Assembly: GCA_000155435.1 (NCBI GenBank) | Contig: DS990261.1 | Coordinates: 242,750 to 306,749, forward strand | Direction: 5' to 3' | Length of the DNA stretch: 64,000 nt | Source: Clostridiales bacterium 1_7_47FAA | GTDB lineage: Bacteria; Bacillota; Clostridia; Lachnospirales; Lachnospiraceae | Shown here: in pieces, positions 17,411 through 25,757 of the stretch | Numbering within the stretch: the first letter of the stretch is position 1 | Layout: each line of letters opens with the position of its first letter | Made by a program: the position numbers and the translations under genes | The notes under the pieces: model-generated | Seen by the model: only the letters and a program-made list of their open reading frames with translations | What the model was told of the DNA's origin: nothing | Databases searched by the model: none

Positions 17411-17905
17411 ATGAGTAACGTAGTTATGACAAGGGTGGATGCCAGGCTGATCCATGGTCAGGTGGCTGTCCGCTGGACAAAGGTTCTGCAGGCGAAGAAG
17501 ATTGTGGTTGTCGACAACAAGTCGGCAGCAGATGATTTCCTGACAGAACTGCTGCTTCTGGCAGCCCCGCAGGGGGTCACGGTCCAGGTAATGGATGAAA
17601 GTAAGGCGCTGGAGGAATGGAAGAAGGATGGATATGGGGAACAGAACACCATCATTATTTTCCAGAACATTGATACGGCCAAGCGCTGTTATGACCAGGG
17701 GCTGGGTTACAGGTCCATCAATATAGGGCAGGTACCCAAGATGGCTGACAGGCCATATCATGCAAATAATACCTGTCACTTAAGCGAGACGGAGCTGCAG
17801 GCGCTGGCAGGGCTTAGCGGGGATGGTGTCCGGGTTTATTTCCATCCGACGCCCGAGGATAAGATGGTGGAGTTTGAGTCTGCATATAAGAAGATGAAGG
17901 GATAA
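17411..17905 (+). CDS. PTS mannose/sorbose-family EIIB component
   Basis: Phosphotransferase EIIB of 164 residues, cytoplasmic, passing phosphate from IIA to the incoming sugar. The phosphorylatable His lies in RVDARLIHGQV (His15), the family signature. GQVPKMADRP near residue 110 is a further mannose-class feature. The ATG at 17411 follows AAGGAGG with proper spacing; an upstream GTG falls inside that site and is rejected. It is the first gene of the right arm, 42 bases before the fused membrane component. Confidence 0.93.
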   Translation: MSNVVMTRVDARLIHGQVAVRWTKVLQAKKIVVVDNKSAADDFLTELLLLAAPQGVTVQVMDESKALEEWKKDGYGEQNTIIIFQNIDTAKRCYDQGLGYRSINIGQVPKMADRPYHANNTCHLSETELQALAGLSGDGVRVYFHPTPEDKMVEFESAYKKMKG

Positions 17906-17947
17906 TGAAGGGATAACGGACCGCAAAAACATAATGGAGGGGAAAGA

Positions 17948-19552
17948 ATGGAATTATCAGTCTTAAGTTGTTTTTTAATTGCTGTATGGTATTGGATTAT
18001 AAACTGTGACCTTGGAAATCTGGGGCGCGCATTAATGAATCCCTGTTTAAACGGTGTGCTGTTCGGCCTGGTCTTCGGGGATGTGGTTACTGGCACAATC
18101 ATCGGTGCAACCATTAATATCATGTACATATCAATCGCAGCCGTAGGCGCCAACATGCCTGCAGACGATTCACTGGCCGCCTGCGTGGCCATACCGGTTG
18201 CCTTGACCTCCGGCCTTGACCCGGCAACAGCGGTGCTCCTTGCAACTCCTTTCGGAATCCTGGGCACATTCATGGATAATGCAAGGAGGATGGTTAACGG
18301 ATATTGGAACCGCAAGGCACACAGGGATGCAAAGGCATTGAATTTCAGGGGCATTACCCTGGATGGAACCATTTATCCGTTCCTGACCCAGTTTTTTATC
18401 CGTGTTCCCATTGTATTTGCCATCATGCTTGGGGTCAGCAGGGGAACCACCGCCATCCTTGATGTGGTACCTCAGTGGCTGCTGACCGGCCTGTCCGTGG
18501 TTGGAGGAATCCTCCCCGGGTTCGGTCTTGTGCTCTGCGCTACCTTTATTGGAAAGAAGAATTTCCTACCATTCTTTGCCCTGGGCTTCTTTTCCATGAA
18601 GGTGTTTGGCTTTACCACCCTTGTGGCAGCCGTGTTTGGTATCATACTGGCAATCGTATACGTGCAGCTGGCCTATCCCAAGCAGGAAGGCGAGGAACCA
18701 TTTGATATGTCCATCTTCAAGAAGAAGGGCGGTTATGAGGGGGTCCTGACCAAGCGGGACTGCCACCGCACGGCATGGCGCGTCATGCTGGGACACAGGT
18801 TTGGCAACAGCCTGGAAGCCATGTATGGTACAGGTGTGGGCTATGCCATGATGCCGGCCCTGAGAAAATTATACAGTGGAAAAGATGAAGAACTGAAAGA
18901 AGCCATTGACCGTCATCTCCTTCCTTATATTTCAGAGATGTCCCTGGGCAACTGTATCATGGGCGCTGCCCTGGCCATGGAAGAAGAGATAGCAGCCGGT
19001 TCCGAGGGTATTGATGGTGATGATGTGGTTACGTTAAAGTCATCCCTGATGGGACCCTTCGCAGGATTTGGAGACTCTTTGCTCTGGTCAACCTATGCTC
19101 CGGTTGTGAGGACCGTGTTCATTCCGTTTGCATTAGGCGGCTCCGTGCTGGCAGCCCTTCTTATGGAACCATTTATCCGTTTCAGTGCATGTCTTGCAAG
19201 TATCTGGTCCTTTGACCTGGGATATAAGATGGGCAAACGCTCCCTGATTGCGCTGCTCAGGGGCGGCTGGATGAAGAAGCTTATGGCAGGTGCAGGCGTC
19301 ATGGGTATGTTCATGCTGGGGGCCATGGGGTCCAGTTATTGTAAGCTGAACCTTGCCCTTTCCATTGCAAGCGAGACCCTGGGCGGGGCCATTTCAATCC
19401 AGGAAAAGCTGGATGGGATCCTGCCGGGCCTGCTTCCGTTCTTCCTGATGATGGGTGTGTATTCATACTTTGAAAAGGGCGGCAAGTATCTTAGGCTCAT
19501 TGTGATAACACTGATTGCATGCCTGGTTGGAGCATTCCTGGGTATTGTCTGA
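17948..19552 (+). CDS. Fused PTS mannose/sorbose-family EIIC-EIID membrane permease
   Basis: Single 534-residue protein joining two subunits that are separate genes in nearly all mannose-family systems. Residues about 1-250 are EIIC (VFGDVVTGTIIGATINIMYI, many hydrophobic helices). Residues about 262-534 are EIID, starting LTKRDCHRTAWR, with GTGVGYAMMPALRKLY, SEMSLGNCIMGAALAMEEE and several C-terminal membrane segments. The junction near residues 240-262 is a short polar linker (PKQEGEEPFDMSIFKKK) with no stop codon. It imports and, with IIB and IIA, phosphorylates the locus substrate. The sugar is unknown; the sorbose, fructosamine and galactosamine families are the nearest in general layout. 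Confidence 0.88.
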   Translation: MELSVLSCFLIAVWYWIINCDLGNLGRALMNPCLNGVLFGLVFGDVVTGTIIGATINIMYISIAAVGANMPADDSLAACVAIPVALTSGLDPATAVLLATPFGILGTFMDNARRMVNGYWNRKAHRDAKALNFRGITLDGTIYPFLTQFFIRVPIVFAIMLGVSRGTTAILDVVPQWLLTGLSVVGGILPGFGLVLCATFIGKKNFLPFFALGFFSMKVFGFTTLVAAVFGIILAIVYVQLAYPKQEGEEPFDMSIFKKKGGYEGVLTKRDCHRTAWRVMLGHRFGNSLEAMYGTGVGYAMMPALRKLYSGKDEELKEAIDRHLLPYISEMSLGNCIMGAALAMEEEIAAGSEGIDGDDVVTLKSSLMGPFAGFGDSLLWSTYAPVVRTVFIPFALGGSVLAALLMEPFIRFSACLASIWSFDLGYKMGKRSLIALLRGGWMKKLMAGAGVMGMFMLGAMGSSYCKLNLALSIASETLGGAISIQEKLDGILPGLLPFFLMMGVYSYFEKGGKYLRLIVITLIACLVGAFLGIV

Positions 19553-19569
19553 TAACAAAGGAGAGTATT

Positions 19570-20400
19570 ATGCTGGTAAATATGTGCGATATTTTAAGAA
19601 AGTCAAGGGAGGGAAAGTACGGTGTGGTGGCTCCTAATATATGTAATGAGGATACTGCCAGGGCCGCCATTGAAGTGGCGGAGGAAAACCATGCGCCCTT
19701 GATCCTGGATGTGATATTTAATGTGAACCCGGATATCCCGCTATTTGCGGGTATCTGCAGACAACTGGCGGAAAGGGCAGCTGTACCGGTTGCCCTGAAC
19801 CTGGACCACGGCGGATGCTTTGAACATGCCATGATTGCGGTCCGGTCCGGCTTTTCTTCCATTATGGTAGACCGTTCCAGCCTCCCTTATGAGGAAAATG
19901 TGGCGGAGGTTTCTGAACTGGTTAAGATTGCCCATGCAGTGGGCGTCAGCGTGGAAGCGGAACTGGGGCATGTGGGAAGCGGGGAGCAGTATGACGCGGA
20001 CCGCAACGCAGGCCTGACCGACCCAGGGCAGGCAAAGGCTTATGTGGAAGCAACGGGAATTGACGCGCTGGCAATTGCAATCGGTACGGCCCATGGAAAA
20101 TATGTTGGCACTCCGTATCTGGATTTTGAACTCTTGGAAAAAATCTATAACGAGGTAGAGGTTCCGCTGGTACTACACGGAGGTTCTGGTTCTGGTGATG
20201 AAAACCTTGCAAAAGCCACCAGTATGGGAATCACCAAGGTAAACATCGGAACGGACCTGTTCCAGGCAGGGATTGACCATCTGCTGGCCCATCACGGTGA
20301 AATTAAAAGGGCGCATCTGGGATATAAGCTTATGACAGACGGTTATAAGGAAAAACTGCTTCATTATATGAAATTGTTTAACCAGTGCGGCAAGGCATAG
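19570..20400 (+). CDS. Class II ketose-bisphosphate aldolase (copy 2)
   Basis: Zinc aldolase of 276 residues of the FbaA/GatY family. The signatures are LNLDHGGC (near 78-85), GTAHGKYVG (near 176-184) and VLHGGSGSG (near 205-213). The start is set at 19570 because AAAGGAG precedes this ATG by 7 bases; a longer frame would overlap the permease gene without a ribosome site. It lies between PTS components, so the imported sugar phosphate or its product is probably cleaved to a triose phosphate here. It is diverged from the left-arm aldolase, which may mean two different substrates. Confidence 0.92.
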   Translation: MLVNMCDILRKSREGKYGVVAPNICNEDTARAAIEVAEENHAPLILDVIFNVNPDIPLFAGICRQLAERAAVPVALNLDHGGCFEHAMIAVRSGFSSIMVDRSSLPYEENVAEVSELVKIAHAVGVSVEAELGHVGSGEQYDADRNAGLTDPGQAKAYVEATGIDALAIAIGTAHGKYVGTPYLDFELLEKIYNEVEVPLVLHGGSGSGDENLAKATSMGITKVNIGTDLFQAGIDHLLAHHGEIKRAHLGYKLMTDGYKEKLLHYMKLFNQCGKA

Positions 20401-20412
20401 GAAGGAGGATAT

Positions 20413-20841
20413 ATGGAACAGCAGACACCGGTCATCCTGGTTATCTCCCACGGGTTTTTCTGCAGGGAGCTGGTCAATTCAGTTAAGATGATATTTGGGG
20501 ATGCCCCGGGGCTTCTGAGCCTTCCGCTGGAGGAAGGCATGGACCCGGAGGTTTATGAGGAACAGCTGAACCAGCTGATTGACTCATATGATGGAAATGT
20601 CTTTGTATGTGTGGATATCATGGGAGGGACACCTTTTAAGTCCCTTGCAAAGGCGGCGCGCACACGGACCCTGTATGGGGTGGCAGGTGTGAGTATGCCC
20701 ATGCTGATTGAAGTGTTATCCAACCGCGATGAGTTGTCCGGAAGGGAACTGGCGGCCCAGGCAGCAGCTGCCTGCAGTGAGATGGTTATGGACCTTACGG
20801 AATATATGGAGAAAATGCATAAGCTTGGTACGGGGGAATAG
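20413..20841 (+). CDS. PTS mannose/sorbose-family EIIA component
   Basis: EIIA of 142 residues that accepts phosphate from HPr and passes it to EIIB. The active His is in ISHGFFCREL (near residue 14), and DIMGGTPF (near 69) is the second family signature. It starts 12 bases after the aldolase with AAGGAGG upstream and ends 16 bases before the SDR gene. Confidence 0.92.
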   Translation: MEQQTPVILVISHGFFCRELVNSVKMIFGDAPGLLSLPLEEGMDPEVYEEQLNQLIDSYDGNVFVCVDIMGGTPFKSLAKAARTRTLYGVAGVSMPMLIEVLSNRDELSGRELAAQAAAACSEMVMDLTEYMEKMHKLGTGE

Positions 20842-20857
20842 ACAGTTAGGAGGAGAC

Positions 20858-21619
20858 ATGGATTTAGGTTTAAAGGGTAAAGTGGCAATTGTAACCGGAG
20901 GGGGCCGCGGAATCGGAAAAGGGTGCAGCACGGTCCTGGCCCAGGAAGGCTGTAACCTGGCTATCGTGGACCTGGCCCATGACGAAGGCACCAGACGGTA
21001 TATGAAGGAACTTGCCGGACAATATGGGGTAGATATCCTGGAATTGGATGCTGACGTGAGTGATGAACAACAGATTGAGCAGATATTCCGGAAAACCATA
21101 GGACATTTTGGGACTGTGGATATCCTGATTAATAATGCTGGCAGAGGTGCAATCCGTAAGCCTTTCCACGAACTTACCACGGAAGACTGGAGGTCGGTTC
21201 AGGAAATCACATTAAACAGCCAGTTTTTCATGAGCCGTGGGTTTGTAAAATACTGCAGGGAGCAGAAACGGCCAGGCAGCATTGTAAACGTATTGTCCAA
21301 GTCGGCATTCACAACCAACAGCAAGGATAATACAACATATATCAGCGCTAAGATGGGCGCATACGGCCTGACCAAGGGCATTGCCAATGAGATGGCGCCC
21401 TTTGGCATACGGGTCAACGGAATCGTACCCGGATATGTGCAGACAGAACGCACCTATCCGGATGGGGATGCAAGGACGGAACGGATGCGTGCACTGCTTC
21501 CCACCGGGAAATTTACGCTTCCGGTGGAAATCGGTCAGGTTGCAGCCTTTCTGTGTTCGGATTGTTCATCGCAGATCATAGGAGCAGCCATTGACTGTTC
21601 AGGCGGGACAATGCTCTAA
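20858..21619 (+). CDS. SDR family oxidoreductase (sugar locus, right arm)
   Basis: Short-chain dehydrogenase of 253 residues. The features are TGGGRGIGKG (residues 13-22), NNAGRG (near 92), LSKSAF and the catalytic YISAK (near 158). The ATG at 20858 follows TTAGGAGG with good spacing; longer frames overlap the IIA gene and have no ribosome site. Likely paralogue of the left-arm SDR. Probably acts on a keto or polyol form of the imported sugar. Confidence 0.93.
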   Translation: MDLGLKGKVAIVTGGGRGIGKGCSTVLAQEGCNLAIVDLAHDEGTRRYMKELAGQYGVDILELDADVSDEQQIEQIFRKTIGHFGTVDILINNAGRGAIRKPFHELTTEDWRSVQEITLNSQFFMSRGFVKYCREQKRPGSIVNVLSKSAFTTNSKDNTTYISAKMGAYGLTKGIANEMAPFGIRVNGIVPGYVQTERTYPDGDARTERMRALLPTGKFTLPVEIGQVAAFLCSDCSSQIIGAAIDCSGGTML

Positions 21620-21667
21620 AACGTCGGTCATATCATAAGCCTTGCAGGGGATTTTGCAAAATAATTG

Positions 21668-21696
21668 TTGATTGTATTTGATTTGACCAATATAAT
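21668..21696 (+). promoter_or_regulatory. Internal promoter before gntR copy 2, with operator
   Basis: TTGATT (21668-21673), 17 bases, TATAAT (21691-21696). The candidate GntR site TTGTATTTGATTTGACC (21672-21688) fills the spacer, as expected for autoregulation. The gap between the SDR and this GntR gene is 119 bases, the largest inside the right arm. Confidence 0.6.
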
Positions 21697-21738
21697 AGAA
21701 TTAATTATTATGCAAAAAATTGGGAGGGGGGTATTTTC

Positions 21739-22464
21739 GTGAAGGATCTCAATATTTCCATGCCTCTGTATTACCAGATTGTATCTGATATCAAGGCTAA
21801 AATTGAGGAGGGCATACTTGCTCCCGGTGATAAGCTGCCAACAGAGAATTCACTGAGTAAAAACTATGAGGTAAGCAGGGTTACGGTGCGCAATGCGCTG
21901 AACGCGCTGGTTGAGACAAAGCTGGTGGAACGTCAGCCAAACAGGGGATATTTTGTGGCAAAGCTGCATGAGGGCGTTACAAGCCACAAGGGCTACAGCC
22001 TTTATGATGACCTGGTGGAGGCTGGCTATGAGCCGGGTTCCAAGATAATCTCCATGACAACGGAAAGCTGCGGTTCACATCTGGCAAATATTTTTGGATG
22101 TGACCCGGAGGACCTGGTGATTGTCATACACAGAATCCGGCTCGCTGACCAGGTCCCCTTTGCGGAGGAGATGAATTACCTGCCTTCATGGATTTTTGAG
22201 GGAATTAATCCCTGGGAGATGGAAACAAGATCCCTGATAGAGATCATGGAGAAACAGTTTGGCGTAAGGATTGCTTATTCCATGCAGACATTGAAGGCCA
22301 AGCTTCCCACCAGGGAACAGAAGGAGATGCTGAACCTGACATCCAATGCCCCCCAGCTGTCCATCCGCAGTAAGGTTTATGATAAGAACGGGAAGGTTGT
22401 CAAATACACAAAAGTATTTTTCAGGACCGATATTGTAGAGTATAGTTTCGTCTGGACCGTATGA
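21739..22464 (+). CDS. GntR/HutC family transcriptional regulator (copy 2)
   Basis: Regulator of 241 residues with a winged helix-turn-helix (residues 8-72; MPLYYQIVSDIKAKI, then EVSRVTVRNALNAL) and a UTRA effector domain. It starts with GTG at 21739 after GGGAGGGGGG. Likely controls the locus from the sites at 17214, 17250 and 21672. Its transcription from an internal promoter would keep HPr and Enzyme I downstream under the same control. Confidence 0.92.
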   Translation: MKDLNISMPLYYQIVSDIKAKIEEGILAPGDKLPTENSLSKNYEVSRVTVRNALNALVETKLVERQPNRGYFVAKLHEGVTSHKGYSLYDDLVEAGYEPGSKIISMTTESCGSHLANIFGCDPEDLVIVIHRIRLADQVPFAEEMNYLPSWIFEGINPWEMETRSLIEIMEKQFGVRIAYSMQTLKAKLPTREQKEMLNLTSNAPQLSIRSKVYDKNGKVVKYTKVFFRTDIVEYSFVWTV

Positions 22465-22494
22465 TGCGTTTATAAAAAAACGGAGGTTTGGACC

Positions 22495-22755
22495 ATGGTA
22501 GAAAAGAAGGTAACAATTGTCAATAAGACTGGTTTACATGCAAGGCCGGCGAATGGGCTTGTGAACCTGGTCAAGAAATACAACAGCAGGATTAACCTGA
22601 TTAAAGAGAACAAGACCGCCAATGCCAAGAGCATCATCAACGTGCTTACATTGGACCTGAACCAGGGGGCAGAAGTACTGGTGCGGGCAGAGGGCGGGGA
22701 TGAAGAAGAAGCGTTGGATGCGGTTGTAACGTATCTTGCCGGTTTGACAGAATGA
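22495..22755 (+). CDS. HPr family phosphocarrier protein
   Basis: Phosphocarrier of 86 residues carrying phosphate from Enzyme I to EIIA. His15 in TGLHARPA is the phosphorylation site, and Ser46 in AKSIINVLTL corresponds to the HPr-kinase regulatory serine, so catabolite control through this copy is possible. It lies between GntR and Enzyme I inside a sugar-specific locus, while general HPr and EI genes usually lie elsewhere. This suggests a dedicated phosphorelay for this PTS. Confidence 0.93.
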   Translation: MVEKKVTIVNKTGLHARPANGLVNLVKKYNSRINLIKENKTANAKSIINVLTLDLNQGAEVLVRAEGGDEEEALDAVVTYLAGLTE

Positions 22756-22773
22756 ATCTGAAGGAGGACTGCA

Positions 22774-24489
22774 ATGAAGAAGTTGTCTGGTATTCCTGTT
22801 TCAGATGGAATCGCAATTGGCCGCGTATTAAAATTAGTGAAAAAGGAGCATACGGTTGAGGCATACACAATCCGGGAAGAGGATGTGGACAGGGAAATCG
22901 GCCGGTTTACAGATGCCCTTAACAAGGTATCCTGCCAGATTCAGGCACTATATGAATCCACTAAGCAGAAGCTGAATGAGGAGGAAGCCGGGATATTTGC
23001 AGCCCACTTATCCGTAGCAGAGGACCCCATGATTGAGGACGGGGTAAAGGACCGTGTCCGGGATGAGCGGATGAATGTGGAACAGGCACTTAAACTGACA
23101 TTGGATGAGATTGAGGAATTGTTTGCAGCGCTGGATGATGAGTACCTGAGGGAACGTGCGGCTGATGTCAGGGATGTGGGAGGCCAGATCATGGACTGCC
23201 TTCTTGGAACCGCATCCCTGGATTTAAGCTTCCTGCCATATCCCTGCATCATAGCGGCAAAAGATCTGACCCCTTCTGAAACCATGTCCATGGATTTTTC
23301 GAAGACAATGGGGTTCATGACAGAACAGGGCGGAAGGACATCCCACACGGCCATCATATCCAGGTCCCTGGAGGTCCCGGCGGTTGTGGGAATCGGCCCC
23401 ATGCTGGATGAGCTGGAGGATGGGACGTGGGTAATCATGGATGCTTTAGACGGTACCGTCATCGTGAATCCGGATGCGGGGCAGATTGAATTTTATAAAA
23501 ACAGGCAGGAACAGTATGAAACCGGGAAAAGACTGCTGGCTGAGCTTAAGGATAAACCGGCAGAGACAAAAGACCATGCTTTTTTTGAACTGTGTGCCAA
23601 TATAGGGAATCCTGGGGATGCGGATAAGGTCCTGGATTACGGCGCAGAGGGAATCGGGCTGTACCGGACCGAGTTCCTGTATATGGGCAACTCACATTTC
23701 CCAACCGAGGAAGAACAATTTGCTGCTTACAAAGTGGTTGCTGAGAAAATGGGGGATAAGCCGGTTATTATCCGTACCTTGGATATTGGAGGGGACAAAG
23801 AACTTCCGTATTATACATTTGAGCATGAAGAAAATCCATTTTTAGGCTGGCGTGCAATCCGGATCTGTCTGGACCGGGTTGACGTATTCAAAACACAGCT
23901 TCGTGCCATCCTGCGTGCAGGAGCCTATGGCAATCTGAGAATTATGTATCCCATGATTATTTCAAAAGAAGAGCTGATGCAGGCCAATGCAATTCTTGAG
24001 ACCTGTAAGGGTGAACTGCGCTCTGAAGGCGTGGAATTCAACCCGGATATACCGGTTGGCATCATGGTGGAGACTCCGGCCGCAGTTGCAATGGCAGATG
24101 TCCTGGCAAAATATGCAGACTTTTTTTCCATCGGGACAAATGACCTGTGCCAATATACCCTGGCAGTTGACAGGGGAAACGGGAAAATTGCGGACAGGTA
24201 TAACCCGCTTCATCCGGCTGTGCTCAGAAGCATAAAGAAAGTCATTGATGCATCCCATGCCCAGGGGAAATATACCGGTATGTGCGGTGAATTTGCAGGG
24301 GATGAGAGGGCTGCGGTCCTGCTGGCCGGATTTGGCCTGGATGAGTTCAGCATGACGGCATCCAGTATCCCAAAGATTAAGAAATGCATCCGCGGGCTTC
24401 AGATAACAGAGGCAAAGCAGATTGCCATGAAGGCATTGGAGGCAGAAACCATAGAAGAAGTTGAAACATTGATTGGATATCGGAAATAA
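22774..24489 (+). CDS. PTS Enzyme I (phosphoenolpyruvate-protein phosphotransferase)
   Basis: Enzyme I of 571 residues, full length, taking phosphate from PEP to HPr. The N-terminal HPr-binding and phospho-His domain has the active His in GGRTSHTAIISRSLEVPA (near 189). The C-terminal PEP-binding barrel contains GTNDLCQYTLAVDR (near 452-465) and EFAGDERAAVLL. It starts 18 bases after HPr with AAGGAGG. Together with HPr, IIA, IIB and IICD, every phosphotransfer component of this system is encoded here. Confidence 0.95.
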   Translation: MKKLSGIPVSDGIAIGRVLKLVKKEHTVEAYTIREEDVDREIGRFTDALNKVSCQIQALYESTKQKLNEEEAGIFAAHLSVAEDPMIEDGVKDRVRDERMNVEQALKLTLDEIEELFAALDDEYLRERAADVRDVGGQIMDCLLGTASLDLSFLPYPCIIAAKDLTPSETMSMDFSKTMGFMTEQGGRTSHTAIISRSLEVPAVVGIGPMLDELEDGTWVIMDALDGTVIVNPDAGQIEFYKNRQEQYETGKRLLAELKDKPAETKDHAFFELCANIGNPGDADKVLDYGAEGIGLYRTEFLYMGNSHFPTEEEQFAAYKVVAEKMGDKPVIIRTLDIGGDKELPYYTFEHEENPFLGWRAIRICLDRVDVFKTQLRAILRAGAYGNLRIMYPMIISKEELMQANAILETCKGELRSEGVEFNPDIPVGIMVETPAAVAMADVLAKYADFFSIGTNDLCQYTLAVDRGNGKIADRYNPLHPAVLRSIKKVIDASHAQGKYTGMCGEFAGDERAAVLLAGFGLDEFSMTASSIPKIKKCIRGLQITEAKQIAMKALEAETIEEVETLIGYRK

Positions 24490-24508
24490 TCCGGAAAGGA
24501 ATAGACAT

Positions 24509-25567
24509 ATGAGCAAGAGAAAAGTAATAATGCTGACAGATTCGTCTTTAACATATCCCAAAGTGATGGCAGAGGATGCCCAGGCTGTGCTGAAACGCCT
24601 GGAAGCCTACGATGCAGAGGTGGTTTATGTACAGGACCAGAAAGACTGGGACCGTTCCATGTTTGTGGAATATGCCTCCAAGGTGGAAAAGACAGGTCCT
24701 GAACCCTTTGAGGTGAATCCTGAATTTTTAAAGGAGGCAGAGGACGCAGAAGTCATCATTGCGAATTTTGCCCCGGTGGGCTCAGCCATCATCCGGGCAG
24801 GCAAGAAACTTAAGATGATAGGGGTAACCAGGAGCGGCGCAGAGAATGTTAACATTGAAGCGGCTTCGGAGCAGGGGGTAAAGGTTGCCGTGGCCCCAGG
24901 CCGTCTGGCAGACCCTGTTTCCGACTATACCGTGGGCCTGATCCTGGCGGAATCCAGGAACATAGCAAGAATGAGTATTACGGACCATGATGGCCAGTGG
25001 ATGACGGACGCCCCTAACTCTTCCTATATAAAAAGCCTGAAGGGGTCTGTGGCCGGCCTGGTGGGATATGGGATAATCGGACAGAGGGTGGCTGCAAAGC
25101 TGCAGGCCTTTGGCTGTGATATAATTGCTTATGATCCTTTCTGCAGGCCGGAGGTATTTGAGGCCACCAACTGTAAGAGCGTGACGTTAGAAGAACTCAT
25201 GCAGAAGTCAGATTATGTAAGTATCCATGCCCGTCTGACCAAGGAAACACAGGGACTTGTGACAAGGGAGCATATCAATATGATGAAGCCTGCTGCGTTC
25301 TTCATCAACACGGCCCGCGCCGGGCTGGTGGATGAGGATGCGCTGGTGGACGCGCTGGCAGGGCACAGGATTGGCGGAGCCGCACTGGATGTATTTTCCG
25401 TGGAACCCATTCCCCAGGGGCATCCCATACTGAAGCTGGACAATGTAACATTAACACCCCACAGGGCCGGTAACTGCAGTAACCTGGCAGCTATTTCCCT
25501 GGATATTATTGTGGAGGATATTGAGCGCTATTTTAGAGGGGAACCTCTGGCACATGGAAAAAACTGA
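24509..25567 (+). CDS. D-isomer-specific 2-hydroxyacid dehydrogenase (copy 2)
   Basis: NAD-dependent dehydrogenase of 352 residues, last gene of the right arm. The Rossmann loop GLVGYGIIGQR is near residues 183-193; the catalytic Arg (NTARAGLVD), Glu (VFSVEPIP) and His (TPHRAGN) are present. The ATG at 24509 is chosen for GGAAAGGA upstream; a longer frame would start inside ptsI. Likely handles a 2-oxo/2-hydroxy acid made from the sugar. A diverged relative lies at 11504. Confidence 0.92.
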   Translation: MSKRKVIMLTDSSLTYPKVMAEDAQAVLKRLEAYDAEVVYVQDQKDWDRSMFVEYASKVEKTGPEPFEVNPEFLKEAEDAEVIIANFAPVGSAIIRAGKKLKMIGVTRSGAENVNIEAASEQGVKVAVAPGRLADPVSDYTVGLILAESRNIARMSITDHDGQWMTDAPNSSYIKSLKGSVAGLVGYGIIGQRVAAKLQAFGCDIIAYDPFCRPEVFEATNCKSVTLEELMQKSDYVSIHARLTKETQGLVTREHINMMKPAAFFINTARAGLVDEDALVDALAGHRIGGAALDVFSVEPIPQGHPILKLDNVTLTPHRAGNCSNLAAISLDIIVEDIERYFRGEPLAHGKN

Positions 25568-25601
25568 CAGTGATATGCTGACGGAATAAATGAAGGATGG
25601 G

Positions 25602-25645
25602 AAGGGCATGACGCATGAAATTCAATATGCGCCATGCCCTTTTCT
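25602..25645 (+). terminator. Rho-independent terminator after the sugar locus
   Basis: AAGGGCATG (25602-25610) pairs with CATGCCCTT (25633-25641), with inner GCAT/ATGC pairing, followed by TTTTC. Confidence 0.8.
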
Positions 25646-25757
25646 GTAACCGCCATGGAACCGCAATCCTGTCCTTTAGGATTATCTGGAAAGCCGGAGC
25701 CTTTCATGATATATTTAATACAGATGCTAACATAAAGTAAATAGGAAGGTGATGGAA

